From Isoetes taiwanensis (lineage: Eukaryota; Streptophyta; Lycopodiopsida; Isoetales; Isoetaceae): a DNA stretch of 64,000 nucleotides. A program made the position numbers and the translations under genes. The notes beneath the pieces are model-generated. The model was not told the DNA's origin, ran no database searches, and saw nothing but the letters and a program-made list of their open reading frames with translations. The stretch's first letter is position 1; each line of letters opens with the position of its first letter. The DNA is taken from the NCBI GenBank assembly GCA_021234155.1, contig JAJEKV010000479.1:62001-126000 (forward strand), given 5' to 3'. This document shows positions 11,819-23,108 of the stretch, in pieces.

Positions 11819-13739
11819 TCTTATATTATAATGTTGTGTAATGGACCGCACCCTAAATCGGACGGTCGAGGATTTGATTGACCAATGGTGGAGATGATGT
11901 GTGCGTGTCTTCAACTAAAATTTCATCTTGACTATGGCTTCAATATGAAAGGGAAAAGGAAAAAGGAAAAGGAAAAGGGAAAAGGGAAAAGGAAAAGGGG
12001 AAGGGGAAGGGGAAGGGAAAAGGAAAAACGATGAAAGGGAAAAGGGAAAAGGGAAACGGAAGGGGGGGAAGGGAAAAGGAAAAACGATGAAAGGGAAAAG
12101 GGAAACGATAAAAGGAAAAGGGGAAAAGGAAAAGGGGGAAGGAAAAGGAAAAAGATGAAAGGAAAAGGGAAAAGGGAAAAGGGAAAAGGAAAAGGAAAAT
12201 TATGAAAGGGAAAAGGGAAAAGGGAAAAGGGAAAAGGGAAAAGGGAAAGGGAAAAGGGAAAAGGGAAAAGGAAAAGGGAAGAGAAAAGGAAAAACGATGA
12301 AAGGGAAAAAGGAAAAGGGAAAAGGGAAAAGGAAAAGGGAAAAGGAAAAGGGAAGGGAAAAGGAAAAACGATGAAAGGGAAAAGGAAAAGGAAGAGGGAA
12401 GGAAAAGGAAAAACAATGAAAGGGAAAAGGGAAAAGGGAAAAGGAAAACGATGAAAGGGAAAAGGAAAAGGGAAAAGGAAGAGGGAAGGGAAAAGGAAAA
12501 CGATGAAAGGGAAAAGGAAAAGGAATAAAAGAAAAGGTAAGAGGAAAAGGAAAGAGAAGGAGAAAAGGAAAATGGAAAGATAAAAAGAAAATAGAAAAAG
12601 GAATAGAATAGGCGAGGGGAAAGGGAACGGAAAAAGAGCACCATGAGAAGGGTAAGAAGTAAAGATGAGAAAAGGAGAAAAGGTAAGGGAAAATAAGAAA
12701 AAGGTTGCAAAGTCTATGGGAAAAAGAAAAGTAAAAAAGGAAAAAGAGAGGGGGAAAAGGGAAAAAGAGAACTTGGGAAAAGGGAACGAAAAAAAAAGAG
12801 AAAAAGGAAAGGGGTGAAAAAAGGAAAAGAGAGAAAGGGTGAAGAAAGAGAAAAATGAAAGCAAAAAAGAGCATCGAGAAAAAGGAAGAGGGAAAGGATG
12901 GAAAAATGAGAAAAAAGGTGGGGGGAAAGTAGAATAGACAAAGGGTAGGGAGCAAGGAATAGGAAAAGAGGAAGGAGAAAAGGGCACGAGAAAAAAGGGA
13001 AGAGGGAAATGGTGAGGAAATAGATAAAAGAAAGGGAAAAAGAGTATGGGAAAGGGAAAAGAAAAAAGAAACAAGAAAGGAGAAAGTGGAAAGGGGAAAA
13101 AGGGGAAGAGGATGGGGAAAGAAGGAAAAAGGGTACATAAAAAACGTTGAGAAAAGGGAATGGAAAGAGGCATATGAAAAAGCTAAAAGGAGAGGAAAAG
13201 GGAAAATGTAAAGGAAGGGGAAAGAGAAAGGAAAGGGAAAAGGAACATCATAGAAAGCAAAAGGGTGGGGAAAAGTATGAAAAGGGGAATGGAAAGTTGA
13301 AAGGAAAAGGAAGCGGGAAAAAGGAGAAGGGAAAGCAAAAAGAGCATGAGGAAAAGAGGAGAGAGAAATGGGAAAAGAGATGGGGAAAAGGGCACGTGAT
13401 CAAGAGGAAGAGGGTGGGGAAAGGAAGAAAAGGGCACATGAAAAGGTAAGCAAAAGAGAACGAAAAAAATGCATGAGAAACGGGAAAGAGAAAAGGAAAA
13501 GGAAAAGGAAGAGGAAGGGGAAAATGAAAGGGAAAGAGAGTAGTGGAAAAATGGGAAGAGCGGGGAATGATAAAGAGGAAGGGAAAAAGCTGATAAGAAA
13601 AAGAGAAAGAAAAAAAGGGGAAGGGGAAAGGGAAGGCAAAGGGAGGGAGAAGGGGGTTAGAAAAAAAAAAGGAGAATAAAAAAAGAAAGAAATTAAAGGT
13701 TCCTAATTTATGCCCAGCAAGGCTGGGTACCATTACTAG
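11819..13739 (+). mobile_element. Polypurine Helitron, second of the trio
   Basis: Starts TCTTATATTATAATG directly after the CTAG of the preceding Helitron. Ends with hairpin GCCCAGCAAGGCTGGGT (13712-13728) and CTAG at 13736-13739. About 125 bp of family-specific 5' sequence leads into a 1.7 kb polypurine tract that makes up nearly the whole element. An inverted relative sits at 30956-32793. No coding capacity. Confidence 0.85.
11946..13690 (+). repeat. Polypurine tract of GGGAAAA units
   Basis: Almost uninterrupted purine on the plus strand for about 1.7 kb. The left part consists of GGGAAAAGG units with periodic AACGATGAAAGG spacers; the right part is more diverged GGAAAAGAGAAAG. Interruptions are single T or C bases. 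Long frames on both strands (up to 413 codons, all Phe/Pro/Ser/Leu or Lys/Gly/Glu/Arg) arise because purine-only DNA has few stops; they are not genes. Such tracts can form intramolecular triplexes. Confidence 0.95.
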
Positions 13740-13820
13740 TCTTTATTATAATGTTTTGGTGTGTGTCTTCAATGGAGACCTAAATCGGACGCTTAGGATT
13801 TGATGAGCACATCTAACGGT

Positions 13821-14040
13821 CAAAAAAAAAGTGCCTTAGGTTTTTGTTTGGTGGCCATCGAACAAAAGAGCATGGGGCTATGGCTGTCGAACCTCTGGTG
13901 ATGGTATCCCCTACAGGAAAGCCAAAATCCCGGCATCATCCAAGCTTTCTGAGGACGATGCTTTGCAAAATGATGGCTGTGTTTAATTTTGCAAAAAAAA
14001 GTGCCTTAGGTTTTTGTTTGGTGGCCATCGAACAAGAGCA
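13821..14040 (+). repeat. Direct repeat, two copies of about 42 bp
   Basis: AAAAAAAAGTGCCTTAGGTT followed by TTTGTTTGGTGGCCATCGAA occurs at about 13823 and again at about 13994, 170 bp apart. The copies flank a 130 bp unit that ends in the dehydrogenase fragment, suggesting a local duplication during capture. Confidence 0.75.
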
Positions 14041-14119
14041 TGTCTATGCAGCCTTCTAAGCTATCAGAGTCTGGATACATGAGCATGTCTTTGACGTCCT
14101 CTGCAGACCAAGCCCATTT

Positions 14120-14378
14120 ATCTAACAGAACACCCGGAATATGCATAAAACCCACGTCTTTCCTTCGAACAAAAATTTTGCCATTCTCACTAGGATCTTT
14201 GCAATGCTACCAAACTGCGATGTCCGCACCAATCTCTGCGGGGATGCCCCACATCCCTTGACATATTTGTGTCAGTATATCCAAGGCACATGCAGTTTAC
14301 ATAAACCCTCTTTTTCATTTCCATTTCGTTCTTGCGAGAGATCTCTAGCAAGTAATCCGCATATGTGCTCATTGCCAT
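14120..14378 (-). pseudogene. Fragment of a plant short-chain dehydrogenase/reductase
   Basis: The parent would be a cytosolic NADPH-dependent SDR of the carbonyl/salutaridine/menthone reductase type. On the minus strand the frame from 14378 reads RVYVNCMCLGYTDTNM (about 14309-14260), equivalent to the VNCVCPGYVKTDM segment after the catalytic Tyr-Lys. A frameshift follows, then IPAEIGADIAVW, a stop, and GKIFVRRKDVGF (about 14180-14140), which fit the C-terminal part of these enzymes. The catalytic YxxxK and the Rossmann fold are absent, so it is a non-functional exon fragment. It lies within 640 bp of a Helitron 5' end, antisense to the Helitron, consistent with gene capture. Confidence 0.6.
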
Positions 14379-14465
14379 TTTGGAAACCGTGATAACTGCA
14401 AAAAGCCTGGGATCATCCGCTCATCCGAAGCCGAGCGAGGCCTGGTGCACATTGCGAGGAAATCC

Positions 14466-14650
14466 GTCGAACCCTAGCAAATCCGGCATTCTCTTGCAGG
14501 AGATTAGATTCGAAAAGGTGAGCTTGATATTTGTTATTCCTTTCCGCCAGAGGTTTAGTATTTATGTATTTGTTCCTCCTAGCAGACCATCGAACCCTAG
14601 CAAATCCAGCATTCTCTTGCAGAGATTAGCTTTGAAAGGTGAGCTTGATA
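14466..14650 (+). repeat. Direct repeat around ATCGAACCCTAGCAAATCC
   Basis: The block CGAACCCTAGCAAATCC...GCATTCTCTTGCAG...GGTGAGCTTGATATTTG occurs at about 14468 and about 14590. Each copy ends in AAAGGTGAGC, resembling a 5' splice site, so this may be a duplicated exon end of captured gene material. Confidence 0.6.
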
Positions 14651-15234
14651 TTTGTTGTTCTGCTCAGCAGAGGTTTAGCACCCAAACAGGCACCTAAGTG
14701 AATAGAAAGGGCAAAAATGGAGGTCCTAGCATTTGATCTGATACAGCTTTCTTATGTTGTAGGTATTGTAAATCTTACAAATGCATGGTCGTATTTTGTT
14801 GTCAAAGAAAGTTCTCTGCATAATTTGCTACAAGTCCTTGATTAACCTATAAAATTGCAAACTTTAGGCATTTTGGATTGGTATAGTGTCTTTGTGGATA
14901 GAGCGAGCTTCTTGAAGATTCTTCTCAAGCCTTCGTTTATTTTAGCTCGAGGTTTCAACCACTAAAAACAAGTGGACATTAATTGCCGGGAAGATGAGCA
15001 ATGTAGTCAATCCAAAGCTTTTGAGAGATTTGTCTACTAGAGCTTCCATATATCGCTGACATAAGATGTTTCTCTGTGGTTCCATGTATAACTAACATAA
15101 CAAGTTTCTCTATGTTGAGGCCTTAGAGAATTGTTGGATATGGAAGATATAAACAATCTGAACTATTAGCTGAGACAGTTTGTTTTGTTTATTGTGCTTT
15201 GCTGCTCATTGGTTTGTTGAGATGCAGATTCGTG

Positions 15235-17855
15235 CATATGTGTTGATTGTTGTTTCTAATGCCATGATATCTAAACTTGCAGGTTCACAACCAGCCTTAA
15301 GTTGATTGGGCCTGTGAAGAGATCGAAGGCAGGCTTGGATTAATTGAGGCAGTTGTTTTGGAGCAAGCGAGTGGTTTTGTGGAAGAGTTGCAAGAGGTGA
15401 GCCCCATCGGTCCGGCTTTTCATTGGTGAAGCCCGGCTCACGAACTATGAATGTGGCAAGCAAGCTTTGTATTAACGGCCCCTGATTTTATTCCTTCCGT
15501 TGTGTTGAGAACAATTCAGATATGCTTTGAACATGTAGGACATGTGTTGATTGCTATTTCTAATGTCATGATTTTTAAACTTGCGATTCACAATCAGCCT
15601 TAAATTGATTGGGCTGTGGTTAAATCAGGCGAGCCTTGGATTTGTTGGTGTTATGGAAATATCTGAAGCTGGAATGCATTCATAGGTATAGACCAGTCTT
15701 GCAAGGTTTGTTCCTTTAGGCTGCCTCCAACACAATTCATGTGGAAAGAGTAGTATTCTGTAGATGGTAATGTACGTGCAGAATGCATTATGTGATGTGT
15801 GCATGGCTTTGCTTGGTGTATAGAAGAACTGCCCGAGAAAAGGATAAATAAGTTCTTTTGTAAATAGGCAGAGGGTGCCACAAAGTCTGGAAGGTCCAGT
15901 ATTTGTGTATGGGAAATTACATGAGGGGAGTAATACATCTAATAATTAAATGAATAGATGAATCGAGTCCAATATGTTCTAAACTGAGTCCATGTCATCT
16001 TGGTGCCATTCACGTTTTCTGGTAGCTTAACAATGTTCTACCAGAAGAGATAGTCAAATCTGTTGTTTGCCAGGCAATTGTTTCATAATAAAGCGATAAT
16101 GGCCTTAGATCTGTCTCAGCAATTGTTCCATAATAAACAGGAATGGCCTTAGATCTGTCATTAATATGATTCTTTTGTGCCTGCATTTAAAGGCTCAGAT
16201 ATTAGAAGATAAAGCAGATAGCCATTGACATTGTTGAATGAACATTTTAGAGATATTTGATGTTGTGCCTAGGCTGGATCAGAGTGCTATAAAGTTCAGG
16301 ATTGCAGCTTTGCTGGTTGGTTCATTCACAGGGCAGATCTAAGGTTTGCAACATGTAAAATGAAGGACTTCATGTGCATGTTGGTTAGATGCGATGTATG
16401 CACCATTAACGGCTAAAAGGCTTTTTTATTGGTGAAGCGGGTTCATGAACTATGAATGTGGCAAGCAAGCTGCGTGTTAGCGTACCGTGATGTTATTCCA
16501 TCCGGTTGTGTTGAAAACAATTTGTACATGCTTTGAACATATAGGACATGTGTTGATTGTTATTTCAATGTTATGATTTTTAAACTTTGATTGTAATCAG
16601 CCTTTATATTGATCGGGCATGTATTTAAATTGAAGCAAGCCTTGAATTCATTGGCGTTATGGAAATATCCCAACCTGAAATGCATCTTTCATAGGTGTGT
16701 AGACCAGTCTTGCAAGGTTTGTTCCTTTAGGTTGTCTTTAACACAATTCATTTATAAGTTGTAAGCAATTTAGGCCTCGAGCATAGAACACCGGGGCTGC
16801 GATGTGCCTTAGGTGTAGACCGAGAATCATTTGTTGGTTGTTGCCCGAGATTGATCGAGAGAACTTTTTAAGAGAATGAGAAGGAGCCGAGGTCTTATCG
16901 ATAATGTTTTAATTATTTGTACTGGGTTGAGAATTACTTGGGTGCCAAGCAAAAGCAAGAGATAATCCATCCGTCCGGCCATTTTTGCTACCATTTAGAA
17001 CCCCACAGAGAAGTGAACCCACATAGTTTTGAGGGCATATCCTGTGTACTGAGCTTTTTGGACTGGCTCATGTACTTTGATTTATTTCGCCCATTTGTAC
17101 TATGAATTTGAAAAACATATGCCTAGCATCTTTTATAGGTTGTTTCCTGAGCTTTACAATGCATGCTCATGTTTAGGAAATAGAGCTTTCTTCTTAAAGT
17201 TATGACCCTATTACTACTCTGCTGTAAAAATGTTATGATTTTTAAACTTGCAGATTCAGAATCAGCCTTATATTGATCGGGCATGTGACGAAATTGAAGC
17301 AAGCCTTGAATTCATTGGCGTTATGGAAATATCTGAACCTGAAATGCATCTTTCATAGGTGTGTAGACCAGTCTTGCAAGGTTTGTTCCTTTAGGTTGTC
17401 TTTAACACAATTCATTTATAAGTTGTAAGCAATTTAGGCCTCGAGCATAGAACACCGGCGCTTGCGATGTGCCTTAGGTGTAGACTGAGAATCATTTGTT
17501 GGTTGTTGCCTGAGATTGATCAGAGAACTTTTTAAGAGAATGAGAAGGAGCTGAGGTCTTATCCTGATAATGTTTTAATTATTTGTACAGGTTGAGAATT
17601 ACTTGGGTGCCAAGCAAAAGCAAGAGATAATCCATCCGTCCGGCCATTTTTGCTACCATTTAGAACCCCACAGAGAAGTGAACCCACATAGTTTTGAGGG
17701 GCATATCCACGTGTAATCGAGCTTTTGGGTGGCTCATGTACTTTGATTTATTTAAGCCCATTTGTTTGAATTTGAAAAACATATGCCTAGCATCTTTTAT
17801 AGGTTGAGCTTTACAATGCATGCTCATGTTTAAATAAAGCTTTCTTCTTAAAGAC
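15235..17855 (+). repeat. Diverged tandem repeat family in the Helitron cargo
   Basis: A unit containing ATGATTTTTAAACTTGC, CAATCAGCCTTA, ATTGATCGGGCATGT, GCGTTATGGAAATATC and AGACCAGTCTTGCAAGG recurs. There are partial copies near 15255 and 15570, and two long copies at about 16570-17190 and 17230-17850, about 660 bp apart, nearly identical over most of their length. Small indels disrupt any frame. I see no protein motif. Confidence 0.8.
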
Positions 17856-17892
17856 TACAAAACTAGAAAAACAAATGCAATCTTCAATCTTT

Positions 17893-17908
17893 CCTTCTTC
17901 CTTTTTTT
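17893..17908 (+). repeat. Left target-site duplication of LINE-2
   Basis: CCTTCTTCCTTTTTTT is repeated exactly at 21423-21438 on the far side of LINE-2. The last T residues merge with the poly(T) that represents the LINE poly(A) tail, so the true duplication may be 9-16 bp. The target is a pyrimidine tract. Confidence 0.8.
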
Positions 17909-18061
17909 TTTTTTTTTTTTTTTTTTTTGAGATCTAGAGAGATACTATATTAAATAAAGGAAAGACTACAAAAAAAGGCCCTTAGAGGGCTCGAGCTAGA
18001 AGCTCCCATACTGGGCTCACAGCCCCCTTATCTCCTCTTTACTAGGCTAGGTGCCTTACAA

Positions 18062-21000
18062 TTACTCGTTTGTGGGAGGAGGGGCAAAACCCCCACCACC
18101 AGTAGCCCATGAGACTTTAAAGTACAAGTAGAACCCTTGGATGGAGCCAAGTCTATCCAACGATTTATCATAGTCTCTTCCCCACTTTCGGATATGTGAG
18201 ATTGCCATGAGAGCAACTCCATGATTGAAGACATTTTTTATCCTGGCTATTGACACAGCCTGATCATCCAGAGCAACAGCACACCTGTGTTTCCAAATTG
18301 ACCAAAGAGCAATGCAAAGGATGGAGTATCCAAGTTTGTCCATTTGTGCAAGGGCGATTGTCGGCCAATGGAGCTGTGACAGATCCACCTGTAAGATGGG
18401 TGCTGCCCAAACCCAGAAGGATCGAAGTCTAGGGCAGAAGAACATATGATTAATAGTTTCTGCTTCACCACAAGATAGAGGGCAGTTCGTGTCTGCAACA
18501 ATGTTCCTCCGCAGCAGCCATGCTTTGGTGGCTATACCGCTGCGCCAGCAGAGCCAGACAAAGAGTTGTGTTTTCCTGTCACAATATGAGGACCAGCATT
18601 TTCTTAATTGTTGAACAAATTCCACGGCTGTTAGATGCATGCGTGCCGAACCTGTGGGCAGATCATCATTTGCTAGTGCTTTGTAGACTGTACGTACTGA
18701 GTAAGTTGGCTTGCTGTCTAGAAGCCATGTATCATCTGGACCCTCCTCGCCTGAGAGCATGCCTATTTGGCTCATAATCTTGTAGTATACTGCCCTATCA
18801 GATTGGGTACCACCAATGATTCCCTTAAGCCTGGTCCATGAGAACCAGCGCTCACGATCAGGATCCCATATGTCTTTGAGATGAGATATGCCAGCTTGTT
18901 CCCATTTCTTGCAGATTTTGGGATGCATGAGTGCCAACGGGTAGTCTTCTTGGGGACTGGTCATTGGACTCCAGAAAATAGCGAGGTTCCCTGATTGCCA
19001 CTGTGCTTGAGCAGGCCGAAAACTGTCCTTGACTTCCTGCCATGCTTCTAGTAGCCCTCTCATGACTGAGGAGGTGTTTGCAGCAATTTTATAGTCTGTA
19101 AAGTATGCTGACTTACATGATAGATGTAGGGAGGGCTTGGACTTGGGGCTGGCTTTGCTCAGCCAGTGCCGAATGAAAACAGAACCAATTGTTGGATCCC
19201 CTTCTACTGCCCTCCAAACTAACTTCCCCACAAGTGCTTGAGAGTGCATGTGCAGATCTTTGCCACCCAGGCCACCATAGGCTCTCGGCTTACAAACTTC
19301 AGACCAGGCTATTTTTGCTGCTCCTTGCCATACAAATCCCCGAATGAGTTTCTGCATACGCTGATGTATGTATTTCGGAGCCAAAAGGATGGATGACATG
19401 TAGACCAGTGAACTACTTAAGACATTGTTGGCAACTGTAACTCTACCAGCCATGGAGAGACCTTTACATGTCCACATATTGATTCTTTTCTTGAGTTTGT
19501 CAAGGACGATATTCCATGTTCCCTGCGGTAGTGATCCCATAGCTAGTGGCAGGCCAAGTAGCTTAATACATTCATTCCTGCGTATAACCTGGAAACCTAT
19601 GTTTAGAATCTGAGCTGGAGGGTCCTCGATATGGGGCCATATGATTGAACACTTGTTGGGATTGAGGCATACACCTGTGGCCGTGCTAAAGCTCTTTATT
19701 GCTTGGAGGCAATTGTCAATGCTTCCATCATTATGTTTGAGGAATATAAAGGTATCGTCCGCAAATTGTTGAATGCTAAGCTGATCTTGTGATGCAGTTG
19801 GAAGCTCAATTCCTTTGATGTCACCAGACTGCACTTTTTTGAGGATTAGAAGGGTGAGCACATTGGCCAGAAGAATAAAGATGTACGGGGCAAGTGGGCA
19901 CCCTTGCCTCACTCCCTTTTTAAGGGGGAAGAGTTGCGTGGGGCTGCCATTAACAAGAACAGAAGCTGAAGCCACTTTGTTAAGACCCATCAGCACTTCA
20001 ATGAATTTCTGATCAAACCCCAAGCTGGCCATAATTTTCAGAATAGAATCCCATCTTACCGTATCAAATGCTCGTTTGAAGTCAAGCTTGAGCATTATAC
20101 ACTGTTGCTTGCTGTATGAACCCCAATGTAGTCCTTCACACGCAGCTAGGTAGTTGGTGAGTATGTTTCTTCCAGCAAGGAAAGCTGACTGCTCATGTCT
20201 TACTAATTTGTTGAGTATCGGCTTGAGACGGTTTGCCAAAAGTTTTGCCATTAGCTTGTAGGAGGTGTTAGTAAGTGCGATTGGCCTCCACTCTTCCAAG
20301 GTAGTAGGCCGGTCAACTTTGGGGATTAAGGCAACGAACCCAGTTGAGAGGGCAGGATGAAGGCTGCCATGGTGCCAGGCGCCTTGAAGAACCAGAGTGA
20401 GGTCATCTCCTAACTCCGGCCAGAATTCTAAAAAAAGTTCAGGGGGAAAGCCGTCCGGTCCGGGAGACTTCCCTTGTGCCATTCCTTTAAGAGTTGAGAG
20501 CACTTCATCTTTTGTGATGGGTTTGCACAATCTCTGATTGTCTTCAATAGTCACAGCTGAATCCAGAACTTGCAAGCAAGAATCTAGAGCACCACTGTAG
20601 TTAGGTGGAAGGCTATCTTCTGCAAACAGCTTGTAGTATGCCTCATAAATGTACTTCCTTATTTCGTTTGGCTCCTTGATAATGTTGCCATTACTGTCTC
20701 TGATTTCATTAATCCCATTCTCCATGATCCTATTGCCTGCTAACCTGAAGAAGATCTTAGAGTTCTCGTTATCCATATTCACGTGCCACTTCACTTTCGC
20801 TCTGACTGCTGCACCCCTGGCCTCATCTTCCTCTATAGACTTGATACGTGCATCAAGGTTGGCCTCAGCATTTTGCAGAATTACATTAGCTGGGTTGGTC
20901 ATGAGCTGGGCACGTACCGACCGCATATCATCATACAACTTTAGTTTTTCCTGTTGAAAGGCTTTGATTCTGTTGTTGCCCCATAACTTAATCCAAGATT

Positions 21001-21150
21001 TCATTTTCTTAAGCTTGACAGACCAATCATGCATGCTTTTGGCTTGAGCGACCTTAGGCAATGAGGCTAAGAATTCCCTAAAGGGAGTGCAAAATTCAGG
21101 TTTGTTGAGATAACTACTATTGAATTTGAAGGGTGTGGCACCTCTTTTGG
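18062..21150 (-). CDS. LINE-2 ORF2: reverse transcriptase and C-terminal domain, 5'-truncated
   Basis: L1-type reverse transcriptase, which would copy its own transcript at nicked DNA in the nucleus. The frame from Met 21061 has 999 codons and continues in phase upstream to about 21150 (RGATPFKFNSSYL), where the inverted segment begins. Motifs: GKSPGPDGFPPELF at about residue 210, IALTNTSYKL, SAFLAGR, the catalytic QQFADDTF at about residue 435, LAMGSLPQG, a C-terminal Cys/His stretch (CPLSCGEAETINHMFFC) and the WxxWKHR end. There is no internal stop, so it is the best preserved LINE frame here. It cannot be functional alone because the endonuclease has been separated and inverted. LINE-1 is a closer relative than LINE-3 or LINE-4. 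Confidence 0.9.
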
Positions 21151-21152
21151 AT

Positions 21153-21420
21153 GGCAGAGAGGGAAGATCAAAGGTTAAAAACTGGGATCAGAAGATAGGA
21201 TTGCAAAGGAACCTCTCAGTTGAGGAAAAATTGACCTGGGATAGCCTTATGGATGCTACAGGGTTCACCCTAATCCCGCCATCTACCTCTGAATACTCTT
21301 GGAGCAACAAACAGGATGGTGACAAGCGTGTTTATTGCCTCCTCGATCGCTTCTATCTGGTAAGCAGAACTGCCCCATTTTTGGATAAACATTATGTTGA
21401 GGGAGAGCAGGGATTTACGC
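21153..21420 (+). pseudogene. Inverted endonuclease fragment of LINE-2
   Basis: The plus-strand frame reads KVKNWDQKIG, then TLIPPSTSEYSWSN and RVYCLLDRFYL, then EQGFTQ. This is the C-terminal part of the same APE-like endonuclease seen in LINE-1 (FTWSN...CALDRF). Its natural continuation (the SDH motif region, then KRGATPFKFNSS) lies on the other strand immediately to the left. The annotated frame runs on into the flanking pyrimidine tract, which is not part of the protein. Confidence 0.8.
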
Positions 21421-21438
21421 AGCCTTCTTCCTTTTTTT

Positions 21439-21690
21439 CTCGTGCCCTTTCCTCTTCCCTTTACCACTTTACCTCTTCCCTTTTCCCTCGTGCCCTTTCC
21501 CCAGGTACCTTTTCCCCCTCCCTTTTCTTTCTTCTTTCCCTTTTCATTTTTTCATGCCTTTTTCTCTTCTCTTATCCCCACCCTTTTCCCTTTGATTTTC
21601 TCCCTTTTATCGTGCCTTTTTGCCCTTCACATTCTCTCTTGTCTCTTCCCTTTTCCTTTCCCCCCTTTTTCCTTTACCCTTTCCCCTTAA
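21439..21690 (-). repeat. Polypyrimidine (plus strand) tract hosting LINE-2
   Basis: About 250 bp of CCCTTTTCC-type sequence with CTCGTGCCC interruptions, like the diverged part of the polypurine Helitron but inverted. It ends at CTTAAGAGATC. LINE-2 landed at its left edge. It may be a fragment of an inverted polypurine Helitron. Confidence 0.7.
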
Positions 21691-22171
21691 GAGATCAAAG
21701 TACGGCCAATCATGGTGGTGGTAAGTCGTGCAATAAAAGCTTACGTCCATGAAGACCAACCAACCAACCAATACAAATGTATTGTTTATGTAGCTCTGCA
21801 TAAAATATATATTATAGATCCATTTTAACATTGATCATGCCTGAACTTTGTCTGCGTCATGATCAACTAGAACGCTCAATTTCACATAATCAACCACATC
21901 ACTGAAGATGGGCAATAGTATGTAATTATTTAAGGATAGGCAAGTGATGCAAATAATGATGCATCACGTGGCCGTTCTAAAACAGTTACATACTCCTAAA
22001 ATCTAGAAATCTATGATATGTAAAAGATTGTGCATTCTAGGCATTTTAAACGGAAACAAGTACTTAGACATGATTTGCACAAATACATTACAGTAGTTGG
22101 AGTAACACATATAATAACTTATGTTGAGCATTGTCCAAGCATTTAAGTCTTCGGCTACAATCATATGGATT

Positions 22172-22198
22172 GCCCACCGAAGGTGGGCAATTTACTAG
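22172..22198 (+). mobile_element. Helitron 3' end, GCCCACC subtype
   Basis: Hairpin GCCCACCGAAGGTGGGC (7 bp stem, GAA loop), then AATTTA and CTAG, followed by T. It is the same subtype as the ends at 33778 and 63098. Confidence 0.85.
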
Positions 22199-23108
22199 TA
22201 ATACCAAATATGTAGCATAATAACAGGGGGTTTTTTTTGTGTTTTTGTACGCTTTTCACAAAGGTTTTCCTAAGATTTCATGGCGTATTCGAATGGATGT
22301 ACTAATGCGTATATCTAGAGTGCACCATTTCTTAGTCGTTGATTTAGCTTTTTTTTTTCAATGGTCCAACATCCAAGGGCTCACAACAAAAGCCCTCTTT
22401 TTATTTTAGGGGCTGAACATGCAAGCATTTGGTTTGCATGTGCAGAAGAGCAGAAAGCTTTAGTGCTTTAGTGTAGAGGATGATGCGGCCGGATGCTTGC
22501 TTCAGCAGTTTGTCGTACATATGCAAAGTTTCTATGGCATGGTCTGGTGGGTTTCAAGGCAACAGTGTATTGATATTCTTATTTACATGTGAGCAAATTT
22601 TAAGTGGTGAAATTGGCACGGAGCTTGGCAACGAGTCCGGCAAGAATATTGAAAGCAAGCTGCAAAACATGCGGAGGGGTTTATACCCCTGCTATGAAGT
22701 CAATCTGAGCCAACGAGATCCCTAACTTGTTCAGCCCCGCAAAAGTCCGTACATTTAATCCGTTCCTTTGCGGACCCGACTGTTGAATGCATTTGGATTT
22801 CTTAGCACGGTGGACAAAAATCATGGACACTACTTCCCGGTGGCTTGCCGTCAAACCATTCACGAGAGGTTCCTGTAAGTATATGTAAACAGATTCATTC
22901 ATATTCAAATGCCCTGTTTCTTGCTTGGAATTTAGCAGTTTTGTTGTTTGATTCCGTCGATTAAGCAGATAGTCGCAATGGGCGGGAAGTTTTAGCCATT
23001 TTTATTGAAGCAAAAATAGTGTTCTTCGGGACATCAAGCAGGGCAAAATTGCGACCGTTTCTGGGGAGAATGTATGTTGGAACCGGACCATTATGTATGG
23101 TTTTAATA
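22199..23108 (+). mobile_element. Helitron-like unit starting with TAGCATAATAACAGGGGG
   Basis: At 22213 the sequence TAGCATAATAACAGGGGG begins a block (GTGTTTTTGTACG...TGATTTCATGGCGTATTCG...TCTAGAGTGCACC...CGTTGATTT) that is repeated from 23109. The unit has no obvious 3' hairpin before the second copy starts, so it may be 3'-truncated. The cargo at 22460-22730 has a short open frame of 81 codons, unidentified. Confidence 0.5.

Larger units (their letters stand above)
17909..21422 (-). mobile_element. LINE-2: L1-type retrotransposon insertion with inverted 5' part
   Basis: Bounded by a 16 bp duplication (17893-17908 and 21423-21438) and ending on the minus strand in a poly(A) tail (T-run to 17928). 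The 3' part (about 21150 to 17929) is in minus orientation and holds a 999-codon RT frame. The 5' part (about 21153-21420) is in plus orientation and encodes the end of the endonuclease. The inner end of the inverted piece is its more 5' end, as expected from twin priming. Confidence 0.85.
13740..22198 (+). mobile_element. Third Helitron of the trio, carrying gene pieces and a nested LINE
   Basis: The 5' end TCTTTATTATAATG follows directly on the CTAG of the previous element. The next 3' end in the same orientation is hairpin GCCCACCGAAGGTGGGC (22172-22188) with CTAG at 22195-22198. Removing the nested LINE-2 leaves about 4.9 kb. Because the 3' hairpin is of a different subtype from its two neighbours, I am unsure that the two ends belong to one element; another terminus may be hidden in the LINE-flanking sequence. 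Confidence 0.5.

Noticed and set aside
11932-13733. Long frames of 100-413 codons on both strands in the polypurine tract
   Set aside because: They are only Phe/Pro/Ser/Leu or Lys/Gly/Glu/Arg strings made by a purine-only repeat that has few stops. All frames are open at once and no motif is present.
21120-21752. 210-codon plus-strand frame as an independent gene
   Set aside because: The first 100 codons are the inverted LINE-2 endonuclease end and the rest is polypyrimidine repeat and flank.
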